Source: Ectocarpus siliculosus | Lineage: Eukaryota > Sar > Phaeophyceae > Ectocarpales > Ectocarpaceae | Assembly: GCA_000310025.1 (NCBI GenBank) | Contig: FN649729.1 | Span: 4,032,455-4,096,454 of the forward strand | Direction of reading: 5' to 3' | DNA: 64,000 bases | Part shown: in pieces, positions 9,965 to 19,989 of the stretch | How the letters are laid out: each line of letters opens with the position of its first letter | How positions within the stretch are numbered: position 1 is the first letter of the stretch | Notes under the pieces: model-generated | What the model was told of the DNA's origin: nothing | The model's input: only the letters and a program-made list of their open reading frames with translations | Database searches by the model: none | Program-made: the position numbers and the translations under genes

Positions 9965-10178
9965 CACAACCACGCCGGGTTGGAGGGGAAGGAAGGCAAG
10001 GGCGAGAACAGAGACAGTCGGAGAGGGCTGTGGAGGCCTCTGCTAGTAGGAGCTGATGATTTCGCGGATGAAGCTTCTACGAGCGGTGAGAGGGTTTGAT
10101 CGGTTTCGTACGACCTGCTGCGCTCAGGCCTTTCGCTCGTTCTTGTTGGCCTCACCTCCGCTCCTCCCCGCTGTACCC
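9965..10178 (+). repeat. Dispersed repeat, first copy (partner at 18992-19236)
   Basis: The sequence from 'GTTGGAGGGGAAGGAAGGCA' through 'CGGAGAGGGC', 'CTTCTACGAGCGGTGAGAGG' and 'CAGGCCTTTCGCTCGTTC' is matched closely and in the same orientation at 18992-19236. No protein is convincing in it. Confidence 0.75.
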
Positions 10179-10330
10179 GGGAGAGGAGAGACGAAGGAGG
10201 GAAGGATGTAGTGTGTGGGCAGCTGATTTAGATGAGATATCGCGCTTTGACGCGGCTCAGTGGGCGTGGACACTGGGAGCTTGGCGGTCGAGCACGCTGC
10301 AGGGGAAAAGGTGTGCCTGTGGTTTGTGAA

Positions 10331-11673
10331 AGGGAAATAGACAAAAAAAGTGGGTATACCCACCCCTTTCTCGGACAAAAGTGGGTACTCGAAAATCCAG
10401 CGCGCGCGCACTCCATAGGCGACCCCCAAACGAACTCATAACCCCATTCTGACACCTGGGCGACACAGCCAGGGACCATACACAGCACGGGCATCGATTT
10501 TTCCCCACTTTTAGGCACATCTTTGGCCCTAATACCGCCGATGCGCGCAAGGCCTCACCAGAGTGCCCACTTGTGTCCAACATCGCGGTGGGTATACCCA
10601 CCGGCGTCAACTAATTTTTTCATGTACCCACTTGTGTCTGTATTTTGACCCACTTTTGTCCAAAATGTACCCACTTTTGTCCACTTACGGACGGGCGAAA
10701 ATCGAGCGGAAATCGACCTCCACGTCACCGCACGGCAGAACATCGAATAGCCTCGGAACGTCTCAGAACCTCCCAAAACCGTATCCATGGCATCTTTCCT
10801 ATCCATGGCTGCCGACTGCGGACCGACCACGGAAGAACATGCCAGAAACATGCCAGACCCCTTCGGAACCGGCACGGGGAGATACCCGCGGCAAGCCCGG
10901 CAAGTGGCGCACTAACGGCACGCCACAAACGAATGCGTAACACACAACGGACAACACAACCAACGGGTCGCGCATACAGAACAAAAAGACGCGCAAACAG
11001 CAACAACACGCGCAAACAGCAACAACACACACACAAAAACACCAACCACCACGACGAGTGCACACCGACTCGTCACGGCAGCAGTAGGCTTGCCGCGGGT
11101 ATCTCCCCGTGCCTGGTATCTTCCCGTGCCGGTTCCGAAGGGGTCTGGCATGTTTCTGACATGTTCTTCCTTTCGTGGTCGGTCCGCAGTCGGCAGCCAT
11201 GGATAGGAAAGATGCCATGGATACGGTTTTGGGAGGTTCTGAGACGTTCCGAGGCTATTCGATGTTCTGCCGTGCGGTGATGCGGAGGTCGATTTCTGTT
11301 CGATTTTCGCCGTCCGTAAGTGGCAGGACAAAAGTGGGTACATTTTGGACACAAGTGGGTCAAAATACAGACACAAGTGGGTACATGAAAAAATTAGTCG
11401 ACGCCGGTGGGTATACCCACCGCGATGTTGGACACAAGTGGGCACTCTGGTGAGGCCTTGCGCGCATCGGCGGTATTAGGGCCAAAGATGTGCCTAATAG
11501 TGGGAAAAAATCAATGCCCGTGCTGTGTATGGTCCCTGGCTGTGTCGCCCAGGTGTCAGAATGGGGTTATGAGTCGTTTGGGGGTCGCCTACGGAGTGCG
11601 CGCGCGCTGGATTTTCGAGTACCCACTTTTGTCCGAGAAAGGGGTGGGTGTACCCACTTGTGTCTATTTCCCT
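10331..11673. mobile_element. Foldback element: large imperfect palindrome with arms of about 570 bp
   Basis: The two halves are long inverted repeats around a spacer of about 200 bp (about 10890-11100) rich in CAACAA/ACACAC. The outer ends read AGGGAAATAGACA at 10331 and its complement ending at 11673, followed inward by a GTGGGTATACCCAC palindrome and several GTGGGTAC/GTACCCAC-TTTTGTCC motifs. The arms differ by scattered substitutions, so this is not an assembly mirror. No transposase is visible and no clear target duplication was found. Known parallel: foldback or MITE-like DNA elements. Most frames in it are mirror images of one another and are not listed. Confidence 0.8.
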
Positions 11674-12952
11674 AATATAAAACCAAGTGTTCGAATTTTT
11701 TTCGCGTTTTTTTGTCATGAAATCCTGCTCGCAGCCGAGCTTGCACTGATTCGATCGCAACCGTACGGCGGTGTTGTAGTGTGTACGTGTATACACACAT
11801 GCACACTGACTGTAAAATGTAAAATATATCTGGTGGACATAGCTACACAACCAACTCCTGCCTCTTGCACGATGCAGTTTTTTTTTTTTTGTATGCGCAA
11901 CATCACGTCACAACGTGTGCCCGCTGTTGTTGTGCCCGTGATGTTCAACTAACTAACTGCACACACCTGGCACCTGGCAAACACCACTACTTGCATGCCG
12001 CCGGACCATGCTGGCAAACACCACTACTTGCATGCCGCCGGACCATGCGCGCTCTTGCGCACTGCTGTATACTTCAGATAAGGGTTCGGGTGTGCCAGGG
12101 TACGTGGGGTTGCGTAACGCTCGCTCTTCTTGTAACCTGAGGCCTTCAAAACAGCCGTATCGATATCGAGTATCGATACTCGATACGTATCGAGCCATTT
12201 TCGGGATATCGAACAAAATATCGGTATTTGTGTTTTTTTCTCCATACGATTGGCGTATTGTATCGAACCCTTCTGCCCGACCAATATCCAACACTGGTAT
12301 TTTCGATTGTCTTGCGTTCGTTAATCCCGCCGCTCTTTGATGCATTCACGCCCGAGTCACCTTTGATATCGTGCGATGACACCAGGATACAGCCTGAAAC
12401 GAGGCACCACGACTGATGCATACATGGTTTGCGTCTACCCTCCGCTTCCTGTGCTTCTCTATGGTGTGCCGTTGCCAAAATCTCAACGCTCCCCATGTGA
12501 AGCTCACCATTACGTTGAATAACACCCCTCCCATTCTTGCGCTCTATAGAAGAGGCCAGGGAAAGAGGAAAATGAGGTTTGAGCACGCTACTTTTGCTAC
12601 AGTGATGTTGTAGGGTAGTATACGAGTGTTCTTCCTCGGTTTCGTGACAATATTCGGAGAGGAAGCTTCAAAAACGAAAAAAGTGTCATCTGGGAGATGG
12701 TCTGCAGCAGTAGCGTGGGAGACCGAGTCCACGACTTATTTTGGCCTCCCGAACGGTAGGCATGGACGTTTGATCTCGTTTTTCTTTCTGAAGTTGCTCA
12801 GAACACCTATACCAAACTCATGTGTGATGGAATAAGGTATGATCCTCTGCGTTCCAGAGATATCGGAGCTCCACTACACTTTTTTTACCCCCAAAAATAC
12901 ACCTTGCATCCAACCAAAAGTATCTTGTAGTCAAGAGCACGACACGCTGGGT
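11674..12952. other. No gene seen; small repeats and a palindrome
   Basis: It holds a 37-38-bp perfect tandem pair (about 11975-12050, 'CAAACACCACTACTTGCATG'), a 22-bp perfect palindrome at 12164-12185 centred on ATCGAT, and a T-run near 11878-11891. Short frames on both strands show no domains. Confidence 0.5.
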
Positions 12953-13450
12953 TATGTGCATTGGCGGGGCCCGCGAATTAATGGTATAGACTTATCTAGC
13001 GTTGTGCAGAAGACCGTTCCTGTGCGTTACATCCACGCCGAGAAATATACATGCATATGTATCGCCGCAAAACACCGCCGATTTTATCGTGGGGACCCCA
13101 CCCCAGAAGTACCGTCCACTCGTGTGCCAGACCACGAGTCCACGTTTGGTTGTTTGCAGTGGCGGGGGGCGCGAATTAAACCTATTGACCATACCTGGGT
13201 ATGCGCAGAGCGTCGTTGCCTCAGGTTACTTTCACGCCGAGATCTGTACATTCATGTGTATTTGATCCAAAACCTGTAGGAGTCACGAAATATGACACCC
13301 CCCAAATCACCCCGTACTGTCGAGCACGGTTACCAGCCTTGCATCGGCGAGGGCCGCGAGCGAAGGGTGTAGAATATATCCTAGCGTCGTGCAAAACACC
13401 ATTTCTGCTCCTTGTGTCCACGCCGAGAAATGTGTATATACGTGTATGAA
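12953..13450 (+). repeat. Three degenerate direct repeats of about 190-200 bp
   Basis: The landmarks 'GGCGGGGCCCGCGAATTAA' (about 12962, 13163, and more diverged at about 13344) and 'CACGCCGAGA' (about 13033, 13231, 13420) recur at roughly 182-201 bp spacing. Translation gives related W/H-R-G-x-R-I/A-K blocks in one frame for the first two copies, so a decayed repeat protein is possible but not supported. Confidence 0.55.
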
Positions 13451-13943
13451 CCGGCCTATCTTGCCGCAGCCACGCACAGGTTTTGGGAGACCCCGGGCGG
13501 CCTATCCCCGAGGTGGCCTTCGATTTCGGCGTTTGTTTTAGCCTTCACCAGGCCCCTAATTTATCCTGCTTTGCGCCCTCGCTGCCTGTACAACCACACC
13601 CCCCATCAGCCGCCGACCCCATCGAACGAACCGGCACCGGAGAGGTGTGGAAGTAGGAAGGGCGGCAGCCGGCGGGGGCGCAGGGGACGGTGAGTTTGCG
13701 TTGGGAATGCTGTTCGTGTGTGAGAGAAAGGCGGGAGAGATCAGGGGCTGATCGTGTTTGGGGTTCCTGTGGTTCTTGCGGTGCTTGGCGGTGGTGCCTG
13801 GTACATGTAGTGGGATTTTCCAGCGGTTGTGCCTCGGATCCCTGTTGTTTCGCAAGCATCTTTGTCTTTGTTCATTTGTGCCCTTGGACAAATCTGCGAA
13901 ACCACACCACCTGCGAAACCTCCCGCCTCCTGCACAGCGAAAA
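13451..13943. other. No gene seen
   Basis: GC-rich sequence with several overlapping short frames and no recognisable domains. It is the 3' side of the minus-strand gene at 13944-14459. Confidence 0.4.
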
Positions 13944-14459
13944 CTATTTTCGCCCAATGTATCCACGGGTGTTCATGTCCGTCACCATCGAATTCAGAAA
14001 CAAGTCAGGCCGGTACTCGAGTTCCAACTGCTTTGTCACCCACGAAACCCACTCCGACGTGACGTCTGGGACAACACCAGTCCCCCGAAAACCGTGGTCC
14101 ATCATCCAAGCTGCTACTTCATATGCCTCGTATTCAATCACAGCTGCCCAGACGATAGCACGTTCTTTCTCTCCGATGACAAAGTCTGGCTTCTCAAGGC
14201 GTCGGATGAGATGTTGTTGTTGCACTGGCTTCCAGTGCCGGTCGTCAATGACTTTCTGTGAAAGAGCAATCGCTCTTGTGCTATTTAGCAGGGACATCGA
14301 CATGAAACCTCTGGGTAACATGGTATCCCAATCCATCAGGTGGTGGAGCTCCGGGCTACTGGCGATGATCAAAATATGTGTGCTGCAGAATTTCATGTCG
14401 TCCGTACTGAAAAACCCCATGGTGTCGAACACACGCTGAGATTCCTCTTCGCTCTTCAT
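13944..14459 (-). CDS. Unrecognised intronless protein (171 aa)
   Basis: The ATG at 14459 (MKSEEESQRVF) is preferred. A longer frame to 14534 exists, but its extra residues are of low quality and include what looks like a splice-acceptor-like stretch. The protein is mixed alpha/beta in character, with Trp-rich C-terminal blocks (AWMMDHGF, SEWVSWVTKQLELEYRPDLF) and a conserved-looking GTGVVPDV turn. I recognise no family, signal peptide or membrane segment. It is the first of several intronless genes in the inverted-repeat-bounded island, and its stop lies about 90 bp from a Gly/Arg-coding low-complexity stretch. What it does is unknown. Confidence 0.5.
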   Translation of the reverse strand: MKSEEESQRVFDTMGFFSTDDMKFCSTHILIIASSPELHHLMDWDTMLPRGFMSMSLLNSTRAIALSQKVIDDRHWKPVQQQHLIRRLEKPDFVIGEKERAIVWAAVIEYEAYEVAAWMMDHGFRGTGVVPDVTSEWVSWVTKQLELEYRPDLFLNSMVTDMNTRGYIGRK

Positions 14460-14534
14460 GGCTTCGCTTGTGATACTAGGAACATAAAAAAAATGTGATA
14501 TATGGAACGGCCTGCTCAAAGATGGAGATGTCAC

Positions 14535-15177
14535 ACTACACAGCTACTCAGTGGGCTCTGGGAGCTTGGCCCGCGGAGAAGGGGGGTGAGATGAGTCTGT
14601 GGTTGTATGTACTCCAATTCCACAGCAGTGTTTGCCTCCCTCCGTTCGCTTTCGATTTGGCTCATGGCGACGCGTTCCCCACTGAAAGGAGGCACGCGGC
14701 GCCCTCATTACCTTGGTTCGTCTATCCTCTTGTTCCCGTGGCCGGTGCTTGAGTATTGTGCTCATATTCAACTCCAGTCACCCGCTGCTCCTGGTGCCTA
14801 ATACACAAAATGTGCGTTTGATGCCACCCCCTGTCAAACGCGTCTTTTCTGCCCCGTAGTACTACTCAAAGCGTTCAATGGCGCTTATGTTGTAAAAAGG
14901 CACGACTATTTTTGCAGCATCGTGGGCTGAAAAACGGGCACCGTCGTCAATTTGCAGACTCCATTTGGTGTTGCCATCGTAACCAAGGGTCTTGGGGAGG
15001 CCCGGGGAAATGGCAGGAGGAGCGCTGCTGGAAAAAGGGCATGGCTTGGCAGGGAGGAGCGTGGGACGGCATGGCTTGGGGAGGACCAGTGGAGAAGCGT
15101 TGACCTGGGTGAGTGTATGCTTTTCCAATCACGCCCAACGTGAGAAGAGTCCGTTCCATACAGCACAAAATATATCT
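14535..15177. other. Intergenic, no gene seen
   Basis: Short frames only. A purine-rich GGGAGGAGCG/GCATGGCTTGG stretch with small direct repeats lies at about 14990-15090. The start region of the next gene is at 15178. Confidence 0.4.
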
Positions 15178-15897
15178 ATGCTTGCTTTCAAGCCCAAGAT
15201 GCCTGGCTTTAACAAGAATAAGAAGAAGCGCAGCGAGAAAAAAAAGGCCGAGAAAAAGGAGAAGAAGAGTCTTCAAGCCGTACCACCAGCAGTGCCAGAA
15301 GGATGCATCCATCCAATGTCCAAATGCAGTAGGCTCCTCGGGGGATACCTGGTGTATGGATGTGGCTGTCCGATCACGAGGGTGACGTGTTGTAGTAACA
15401 AGCTCCCTGCCACAACCAGGGAACCACTCAGGGCATGCACTGGTTACACCTCGATAGCTGGGAGATGCCCTCACAACGTTTTGGAGAACGCCAAGTTTTA
15501 TAGAAGGACGATGGGGCTAGAACTGCGTGCTAGGGTCGGTGTCTGTGGTTTCGCCGACAGAAACGGGCATGATGTGCACATTGTTTACGGCGCATTCATC
15601 CTGATGGGGAATCAGTGGCAAGATTGTGAAAGCTTCCACGCGTGGTTGGAAGACTCAAACGGGTGTATTTACGACCACGTAGACCCGCAGACAACAGAGT
15701 TGGGGGAGATCTGCGGCGCGGACACCTCCAGGGTTGAAAAGTATCAGCGGTTTGTCGGGCTTTCTAGGGAGGATATTTTCGCAAAGTATGGAGTGTGGTA
15801 CGAGAGCCACGAGGCTGGTATGGCAACCGAAGCCAAACTCAACGCTGAGATAGATATGGGGTTCACACAGCCGTGGCCCCTCGAGTGTTTGCCGTAG
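15178..15897 (+). CDS. Cys-rich protein with HAW...D motif, possibly papain/transglutaminase-like (239 aa)
   Basis: The ATG at 15178 is preferred over an in-frame start at 14992, because the extra 62 residues are low-complexity. The N-terminus is strongly basic (KNKKKRSEKKKAEKKEKK, residues about 12-30), a likely nuclear signal. Next comes a Cys-rich block (GCIHPMSKC, YGCGCPITRVTCC). The C-terminal half has FHAWLED followed by GCIYDHVDP. A His-Ala-Trp then Asp-Pro pattern is typical of the catalytic His/Asp region of transglutaminase-like cysteine hydrolases, and a Cys in GRCPHNVLENAKFY upstream could be the partner. That is a resemblance, not a proof. The stop at 15897 is only 10 nt from the stop of the convergent RING-like gene, indicating compact gene packing. 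Confidence 0.6.
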   Translation: MLAFKPKMPGFNKNKKKRSEKKKAEKKEKKSLQAVPPAVPEGCIHPMSKCSRLLGGYLVYGCGCPITRVTCCSNKLPATTREPLRACTGYTSIAGRCPHNVLENAKFYRRTMGLELRARVGVCGFADRNGHDVHIVYGAFILMGNQWQDCESFHAWLEDSNGCIYDHVDPQTTELGEICGADTSRVEKYQRFVGLSREDIFAKYGVWYESHEAGMATEAKLNAEIDMGFTQPWPLECLP

Positions 15898-15907
15898 CAC
15901 AAGTTAA

Positions 15908-16597
15908 TTAATCAATGTGATTGTCAGCACGTTCCCTCAGTCTAGCTTCTCGTCTAGCTTCTCTCTCCTTGACCCGTTTCTCGAGCGCGTCCCTTCGCTG
16001 GTACTGCCTTTCCAAATTCCTCCAATACGGTACTCTCTCATCCAAGCACGCGGGGTGCCTACAGTCTTCGCCGAAACTCTTCTCGGATTTACATACCGGG
16101 CAACCTGCATCCTCTTTGTTGCATCGCGAACAAAGCATGGCCGTACAGTAGTCACAAAAAACTTTTTGCCACCAGCTAAACTCCGATTCCCAACAAATCG
16201 CACACGACTTGTCCATGTTCTGTCTACTAAAGTAGTTTGTCCACCACTCCACGCCGAGGCGTCTCCAAGGCTCAATCTTACGCACTACCCCGTCCCAAAT
16301 GACGTGGTGACCGGAAAAGACTGTTCCAGGATTTATGTATGCTCGCCCGACCTCTTTCTCAACCTCTGAACGCAAATACTCCTGGAACTTCGCGTGAGAA
16401 CCCTTGCCGCACGTGATGAAGGCTTTCAGCCTACTTCCAGCGCTTGCCTTGATGGCGTCTTGGACAAGGACGCCTACTTCGTCGTTGGAAGCATCTACGG
16501 GTAAAATCAAACGTTTCCAATGCCAGAAACCTGCATTCAGCAAACCACGAACAACATCCGAAGGATAGCTTTCGTCCCACCAACCATTGATCTCCAT
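15908..16597 (-). CDS. RING-like zinc-finger protein (229 aa)
   Basis: ATG at 16597, stop at 15908, no intron. Residues about 132-172 hold eight Cys in the order CAIC, 11 residues, CDYC, four residues, CSRC, six residues, CPVC, which fits two zinc ions in a RING or RING-variant finger. Known of the family: many such fingers are E3 ubiquitin ligases recruiting an E2 enzyme; others only mediate binding. The N-terminal part (residues 1-115) has no recognisable domain but resembles a small globular alpha/beta unit. The C-terminus is a basic/acidic helix (LEKRVKEREARREARLRER), likely coiled. It is convergent with the gene at 15178 and lies 93 bp downstream of the HNH gene on the same strand. Confidence 0.65.
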   Translation of the reverse strand: MEINGWWDESYPSDVVRGLLNAGFWHWKRLILPVDASNDEVGVLVQDAIKASAGSRLKAFITCGKGSHAKFQEYLRSEVEKEVGRAYINPGTVFSGHHVIWDGVVRKIEPWRRLGVEWWTNYFSRQNMDKSCAICWESEFSWWQKVFCDYCTAMLCSRCNKEDAGCPVCKSEKSFGEDCRHPACLDERVPYWRNLERQYQRRDALEKRVKEREARREARLRERADNHID

Positions 16598-16690
16598 TTT
16601 GCTTCAATGAGAGTGGCGCTCTTTACCCGAGGCAAAAGAAAAAAAAGTGGGCCCAAATACACCTGTGGGTAGTGGTGAAACCCACAAACC

Positions 16691-17908
16691 CTACACCGTA
16701 CTCAGGGCGGCATACTCTCGGCCGTCGGCTTTCCCTTCAAACTTATCGAAACGACTACAGTGAGCCCTCAACCAGCCATCATCGTACATCCTAGCCGTTG
16801 CAAATTGTTTTGGGATCAAGCTTTGGAGGCGATACTTCCTGTGCGTGCCACCCCGTTGGTAGAGATGCAGTATCTTCTTTAGGTACGCCACCAACATCGC
16901 TCTCTTGTCGTTCGTTTGAGTTCGAATTCGAACGCTGAGCCGCAAGCTGTGGACTTCATCGACCATCGACTCATACCTCGTTAGAGTATTTTGCGATAGA
17001 TCGTGCCACACAACAGTTGTCGTGAAATCCTGCATTCCTTTGAAACCCAGAAGTGTCAATATTTCTACAAGCATCTCTCCAGCCAAGATGTCGTTTACCT
17101 TCACACCCTGGTCTCCTCCAAGTGACACCATGTTCGAAAGTAGTTTTTTCCTTGTGACCTCGTTGAATCTCTTGAAGAAACAACTGTTCATGATCCGCCG
17201 CTGATGTTTTTCGAAGTACTGCACTTCTTCTCCACTGATTCTGTGAAGAAAGTATTTCTGTGCCGCATGTTTTCTGAGAAAAGCGAACTCTCTCGGCGTG
17301 GCTTTCCCGCCGACGCAAGCCCTCTTCACGTCTCGTACAATATCCTCAGATGCCCCCAGCGTGTCCATTTCCGTCATGAAGTACAGATCCTCTGTTTCGC
17401 TCCAGTCCTTTCGCCGTTTTTCCAGCTTTACTCGAACGTCCTTATCTTTCGTCCCAAGGCTGATGTTCAGGAAGTGAAGTCCTCTCAAATGTCGTAGATC
17501 ACCGGGTGAGAGCTCCTCGTGACGGCATTTCTGGTCAGCTGTGCCATCACACACGTACAGCCTATTGTCTTCACACAGTTCGGGCAGGACTGCAATGTCT
17601 TCCTCAACTATTCTTCTCTCCATGGACGATTTTGTGCGGTGGCACTGTACGCACAGTAGGTGGACATTGGACCTCTTAGTGGGCCCACCAACCTTTACTG
17701 GAATGATGTGATCACAATCACAATTCGCCGATGGAAGTATCTCGATCGGTCTCTCACAGTATGCGCACCGACCCCTCTGAGTACTGAAAAGGACATCGCG
17801 AAACGGCCTTGCAGACCTCCTTTTCGTCGATCCAAACAAGTGTTTCGGGCCAATCCAAAGAGGATGGTGCTTGCCGTCCCTGTATGTTGCTATGCGTAAG
17901 AAGCGCAT
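16691..17908 (-). CDS. HNH endonuclease-domain protein (405 aa)
   Basis: The ATG at 17908 (MRFLRIATYRDGKHHPLW) is chosen. A TTG further upstream is unlikely in a eukaryote. Residues about 43-98 form an HNH/McrA-type domain: CAYCERPIEI, then CDCDHIIPVKVGG (the DH pair carrying the metal-binding His), TKRSNVHLLCVQCHRTKS with the central Asn and the second Cys pair. The four Cys would bind structural zinc. The remaining 300 residues are charged and helical, without recognised motifs, and may bind DNA. HNH proteins are found in homing endonucleases, restriction systems, and viral and mobile elements of algae; the long extra C-terminus argues against a simple homing enzyme. The gene is intronless and compact with its RING-like neighbour downstream. 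The nuclease assignment is firm, the biological role is not. Confidence 0.8.
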   Translation of the reverse strand: MRFLRIATYRDGKHHPLWIGPKHLFGSTKRRSARPFRDVLFSTQRGRCAYCERPIEILPSANCDCDHIIPVKVGGPTKRSNVHLLCVQCHRTKSSMERRIVEEDIAVLPELCEDNRLYVCDGTADQKCRHEELSPGDLRHLRGLHFLNISLGTKDKDVRVKLEKRRKDWSETEDLYFMTEMDTLGASEDIVRDVKRACVGGKATPREFAFLRKHAAQKYFLHRISGEEVQYFEKHQRRIMNSCFFKRFNEVTRKKLLSNMVSLGGDQGVKVNDILAGEMLVEILTLLGFKGMQDFTTTVVWHDLSQNTLTRYESMVDEVHSLRLSVRIRTQTNDKRAMLVAYLKKILHLYQRGGTHRKYRLQSLIPKQFATARMYDDGWLRAHCSRFDKFEGKADGREYAALSTV

Positions 17909-18407
17909 AGTGTTTCTTTGTGACAACAATAACGAGAGTGACCGACAAACGTGTGGCTTGAACCAAATCTTTGACGTCCAGAATGTATATGTTTTGGCTA
18001 GTTCATTGAGGATATTGCCAAAAGGTGCTTCTTTGTTGTTTTTTCTCCTGACGCCCCTACCTACGTGGCGTTCTCGTCTCTTGCGTACTTCCGCTGCCTA
18101 CATGTATACCCAGAATTTGCGCAAATCGGCAATGGCGAAAACAACAAACACAAAAAAAAAAACTTTCATGATACGTGCATTACTGCAAAATCCGCGTACG
18201 TTGCGTTCTGTATTTTTCTCCCCGTGTAGTCTGTGATAACTCGCTGCTCACTACCGTTCGTTACTACCTGCAGTTCAGAAATGAGAGCGTACTCCCTTTC
18301 TCCCGCCCGAACACAAAACACCATTCGGCAGTGGTAGTGGTGACATGTGGCAGTTGGGTAAAACGTGTACTCCAGCGGGTAGACGGGCTCAGTAGGAGAC
18401 CAGGGTT
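17909..18407. other. Intergenic, no gene seen
   Basis: The upstream region of the HNH gene and the 3' flank of the next minus-strand gene. An A-run lies at about 18157-18163. No promoter element was confidently identified. Confidence 0.4.
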
Positions 18408-18767
18408 TCAAACGTGCTGTATTCCAGCGGGTGCTTCACTTGTACGTACGTCCGCCTCGCGTGCTTTTCGTCTCTTGCTAGCTCGCTTGGCGATGATTTG
18501 TGCCTTGTTTTTCTCGTAGTATCTTTTCACTGCCTCTCTGTTGGCGATCTTCTGCCTGTCCAATATGTCCTGCACATTCCCCGACTCAACTGCTTGGTCC
18601 AGCCTGTTCTTCACAGCCTGAAGTACTCGTATGTTTTCGGTGTCCGTGGCGAGTGCCTTTACCTTTTCCCAAGACTGAAGGATGTCTTGGATAGCTTTCT
18701 GCCGTTCTTCCTCGTGAAGAACTAGCTCGACTTGTGATTTTGAGGTGGGCTTTTCTTGTGCTGGCAT
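18408..18767 (-). CDS. Small charged helical protein (119 aa)
   Basis: The ATG at 18767 (MPAQEKPTSK) is taken as start. A longer frame to 18881 lacks protein-like character upstream. Nearly the whole product is predicted helix rich in Glu/Gln/Lys (LHEEERQKAIQDILQSWEK), with a strongly basic segment near the end (RYYEKNKAQIIAKRASKRRK) that could contact nucleic acid or act as a nuclear signal. No family is recognised. It sits on the same strand as the RING-like and HNH genes and completes the intronless cluster of 15-19 kb. Confidence 0.5.
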   Translation of the reverse strand: MPAQEKPTSKSQVELVLHEEERQKAIQDILQSWEKVKALATDTENIRVLQAVKNRLDQAVESGNVQDILDRQKIANREAVKRYYEKNKAQIIAKRASKRRKAREADVRTSEAPAGIQHV

Positions 18768-18991
18768 TTTTCTCGTGTGTCGTGCCCAATATTTTTTTGT
18801 GACTGGATATGTGAGGAAGAACTGGCATTTCTGAAGCGTCTCAAACCGACAACTGCAGGGCCACTTCCAGCAGGATACCATGATGCCCCTACTCTCAACG
18901 GATTTCTGGGCTCAAAAGGGGGCCGCTTAAAAATTCTTCTAAGTACCCCTGCGGAGTTGGGGGCACCGTGACTACAGCCGCGGCGTTGTTC

Positions 18992-19236
18992 ACACAACTA
19001 CGCCGAGTTGGAGGGGAAGGAAGGCAAGTGCGAGGACAGAGACAGTCGGAGAGGGCAGTGAAGACCTGTGCGAGTGGATGACGAAGATTTCGCGGGTGAA
19101 GGTGGCTTCTACGAGCGGTGAGAGGATTTGATCGTTTTCGTACGAGCTGCTGCGCTGAGGCCTTTCGCTCGTTCCGTGAGCCTGAATCTCGTCCGTGTGG
19201 CCTTACCTCTGCCCCTCCCCGCTGCACCCCGACGCA
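18992..19236 (+). repeat. Dispersed repeat, second copy (partner at 9965-10178)
   Basis: It matches 9965-10178 in the same orientation, with an additional insertion ('CGTGAGCCTGAATCTCGTCC') in this copy. Confidence 0.75.
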
Positions 19237-19689
19237 TAGATGTATTGAGTGAGTCTATGTTTCGATTCTCATACCCTTTGGTGCGCTGTGTGCGCCAAAC
19301 TCAATTTTCGGCTTGCTGATGGCTTCGATGACACCCCCCAGAATTTTCGAAAGATAACACCCCCCAATCCGAACCATGGCATTCACCCCCCTAGGACCGC
19401 CAGGATGAGCTATCTCCATGATTTTTTCCCGCAAAGTTGCTGAGAACACCCATCCACAGCCTGTGTTCAACGCACGACGTTGTGCTATGCCTCTTTCTCG
19501 GGGCGCTATACTTTTCTTTTTTGTTTTCCTATGTTTCACTCACGCAGTCTGTTTGCCGCCTTCCTGTGAAAGGTCAGTACTACTGTACCCCACCGTTCTC
19601 CACGAGTTTACCGATTTACGCGTAAGCAAAGGTATTTTCGTGACCCTCTCGTCATAACGGAACTTTCCTTAGCATGTCTTGTCACAAGG
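19237..19689. other. No gene seen
   Basis: It contains a CACCCCCC-rich patch ('GACACCCCCCAGAATTTTCG') and short frames without domains. Confidence 0.4.
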
Positions 19690-19960
19690 TTTGCGGAGGA
19701 TTCACTTTTTTTCGTGGAAAAAAGCTTAACTTAAAGTAGAAGTCTGCGGAGGAGTCATTTTATTTTCATGGGAAAAAGCTGAACAGAAACTGACGTAGCC
19801 GTCAGACTCAGCGGAGAAATCACTGTTTTTTCTCCAAAAAAACTGAGGTGGTCGGCAGAATTCGGCGGAGGAGTCGATTTTTTGTGGAAAAAGCTGAAGT
19901 TACAGTAGAAGTCTGCGGACGAGTCATTTTTTTACTTCAAAAAAACTGAAGTGGCTGGCA
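19690..19960 (+). repeat. Module B array
   Basis: Degenerate units of 'GAGTCATTTTTTT...AAAAAACTGAAGTGGC' type. It is followed by an anchor motif at 19976-19989. Confidence 0.75.
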
Positions 19961-19975
19961 GATTCAACGAACCGG

Positions 19976-19989
19976 TGTAGTAGGTTACC
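19976..19989 (+). repeat. Anchor motif TGTAGTAGGTTACC
   Basis: One of five copies (8879-8892 inverted, 19976-19989, 21909-21922, 34083-34096, 39888-39901). Each lies at a junction between repeat modules, and the outermost two enclosing copies lie at the ends of the long inverted repeat. Confidence 0.85.

Noticed and set aside
10555-11453. Several 90-210-codon frames on both strands around 10.5-11.5 kb
   Set aside because: They are mirror-image frames of the foldback palindrome and encode no recognisable domain.
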